DNA from: Isoetes taiwanensis
Taxonomy: Eukaryota > Streptophyta > Lycopodiopsida > Isoetales > Isoetaceae
Length of the DNA: 64,000 nt
Assembly (NCBI GenBank): GCA_021234155.1
Contig: JAJEKV010000053.1
Span: 8,075,424-8,139,423 of the forward strand
Direction of reading: 5' to 3'
Shown here: one piece after another, positions 62,483-64,000 of the stretch
Layout: the number at the start of each line of letters is the position of its first letter
How positions within the stretch are numbered: position 1 is the stretch's first letter
Position numbers and translations under genes: made by a program
The notes under the pieces: generated by a model
Databases searched by the model: none
The model's input: the letters and a program-made list of their open reading frames with translations, nothing else
What the model was told of the DNA's origin: nothing

Positions 62483-63542
62483 ATGGCGACCAAGACTAGG
62501 GCAAAGAAGGGAGATGGGGTTGGGTCTTCTGTGGCTCCTGTAACAGTGAACATGGATGTGTCCAAGGACGTTAATGCCAATGCAAAGAAAGCATTAAAAA
62601 AATGAATGTAAAAGGCAGGGCAAGGAGGTTCTTACAGAAGACATCTCGGATGACACCTCGGATGGGGACTCTGGTACTTCTGCGGAATCTCTGGAGGCAG
62701 AGGCACCTGATTTGGGGCTGAAGGCTGACATATCCGGAGGGCTTGGGCCTGTCATTGGGGCTGATTTGCAGTGAAAGGGTGTAGCCTTAAATCGGATGCA
62801 AGCGACAGGGACGATCGGTGCTATGGCGCCTTCTGGATTCTTTGGAGGAGAGATGCTAATGGGTCAATTGCTTACGGTGATGATGAAGCTACTAGAATCC
62901 ATGGAGCAGTCCAAGAAGGAAGCAGAGCAGGCAAGGAAGGAGGCTGCAGTCCATCAGGCACAAATGCTTAAGCTTTTGCAAGGTATGAATGAGTCTCTGT
63001 GTTCTTTAAAGAGTGAAAATGTAGAGCTAAAGCAGCAGCTAGCAAGCGTATCAGAGACAAAACAGGTCATAGATCTAGCTGAGACTTCGAATAGGGGCTC
63101 AAATGATGGTTTTCAAGGAGCAATTGCTGCTTTGAATGAGAAAATGGAGCACTTGGCTGATATGCATGAAAGGGAGTTGAAGGCTAATAATTTCAGAATT
63201 TCTGGCTTACCAGAAAAGGAGAATGAGGACACAAGCATAGCTATTCAAACATTTCTTGCAGAGAATATGCAGGTGCAGGTGGATATTTTGGAGGCTTACC
63301 GGGTTGGAAGGAAGGGGGAAGGAACACGGAATGTGTTGGTGAAGTGCGCATCCAAGGAAGCGAAGGCTCGGGTTATGCAGAAGCGAACATTGCTTAAGGG
63401 CAAATATATATGGGTCAATGACGACTTAACTAAGACCCAGTTTCAGCAGAGAAGAGAAGATCTTCAGAGGATGAAGGAGGCAAGAGTGGCTGGACAACGT
63501 GCTTATTGGAGAGGCGGAAAAGTGATTGTGGAGGATGTATAG
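62483..63542 (+). mobile_element. LINE ORF1 (one frameshift, one stop)
   Basis: The start ATG at 62483 reads MATKTRAKKGDGVGSSVAPV. A slip at the A run near 62593 shifts to GKEVLTEDISDDTSDGDSGT. A lone TGA at 62772 is followed in the same frame by MAPSGFFGGEMLMGQLL. A coiled-coil-like stretch (KKEAEQARKEAAVHQAQMLK) comes next, then NNFRISGLPEKENEDTS, VLVKCASKEAKARVMQKRTL and LTKTQFQQRREDLQRMKEAR. A coiled coil followed by an RNA-recognition fold and a C-terminal domain is the L1 ORF1 plan. It resembles the ORF1 piece at 15.2 kb. With two small lesions, it is close to intact. Confidence 0.85.
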
Positions 63543-63551
63543 GAAGTAGCG

Positions 63552-64000
63552 ACCGCCAGGTTAGTTTGCTGGAATGTAAATACGTTGAAAAGTAGTAAGA
63601 TCTATGGATGACTTGCTAGCAAATGTAGACATAGTTTTCTTTTTGGAAACATGTGAGCATGAGGAAAAGGCTCTTCCAGATATTTCTGGTTTTACGCTTT
63701 TACATTCAGTATGGAATAAGAAGGGCTGGAATCTTAAAGGTACAGGTGGTATTGCATGCTATGCTCGCAATGAAATTGCGCACGCAGTGTGTGTTTTGAC
63801 ACATAAGGCAACTGCACAATACATTTGGATTGAATTGCCAGGTAGGGGCAACAAGATATATGTAGCTGGTTGTTATTTCCCCCCAAGGGAATCACCTGCG
63901 TATAACAAAGGAGATCTGGATAAGGATGACCTATTCTTTCACTTAGAGCAGGATATACTAGCTTTGGGTTTGGCAGGGGAAGTGCTATTGTTAGGAGACT
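63552..64000 (+). mobile_element. LINE ORF2, N-terminal endonuclease (cut by window end)
   Basis: ARLVCWNVNTLKSSKI opens the endonuclease, then a frameshift near 63600. Next come MDDLLANVDIVFFLETCEHE (catalytic E), LKGTGGIACYARNEIAHAV, YIWIELPGRGNKIYVAGCYF and LGLAGEVLLLGD at the window edge. It nicks target DNA to prime reverse transcription. The RT should follow beyond the window. Confidence 0.88.

Overview
This window is nuclear DNA of a land plant. It has one intact multi-exon plant gene, a tRNA-Leu gene, several intron-bearing gene relics and a dense, nested set of retrotransposons and DNA transposons, with long CT microsatellites. PPR, fimbrin, LRR-kinase-like and ABCB families, a CACTA transposase with DUF4218, and Copia, Ty3/gypsy and L1-type LINEs all fit a large, repeat-rich plant genome. 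I lean towards a seed-free plant such as a fern, but that is weak inference. There is no bacterial, organellar or CRISPR content.

Layout. 1-9 kb: a LINE tail, a PPR relic, a higher-order tandem repeat, a 5-oxoprolinase relic, an A-tailed retroposon end, and a broken reading frame of about 550 codons that I cannot assign. That frame adjoins a ~305 bp imperfect foldback carrying perfect GC-rich palindromes. 10.9-23.7 kb (minus strand): a decayed fimbrin gene with recognisable exons at both ends. The ~10.8 kb between the two exon groups holds a Copia fragment (minus), a 5'-truncated LINE (plus) and a nearly complete CACTA transposase gene (plus). 24-28 kb: an unassigned exon, an LRR relic and a Ty3/gypsy fragment. 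30.2-30.6 kb: a 445 bp MITE-like element with terminal inverted repeats and arrays of GATCCC. 31.6 kb: tRNA-Leu(UAA). 31.8-32.0 kb: a relic of a second ABCB nucleotide-binding domain. 32.3-37.7 kb (minus): a complete 11-exon ABCB transporter gene encoding 1269 residues.

38.6-54.1 kb is one large duplicated block ordered A-C-D-C'-A', all in direct orientation. A carries a LINE ORF1 (minus) and a LINE reverse transcriptase/3' end (plus). C is non-coding and D is a unique 0.9 kb spacer. Junctions between blocks lie in (CT)n or (TTC)n runs. 54353-59765 is a full-length Copia element with 546 bp LTRs, a primer-binding site, a polypurine tract and the target duplication caact; its genes carry many small indels. 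59.8-62.3 kb holds CT-array repeats with strong hairpins and a possible small gene. 62.3 kb to the end is the 5' part of another LINE (ORF1 and the start of ORF2).

Only the ABCB gene and the tRNA look functional as host genes. The rest records waves of transposition, gene decay and recent duplication. Many differences between A and A', and many frame breaks in the young Copia element, fall at CTG/CAG motifs, so part of the apparent decay may be sequencing error.
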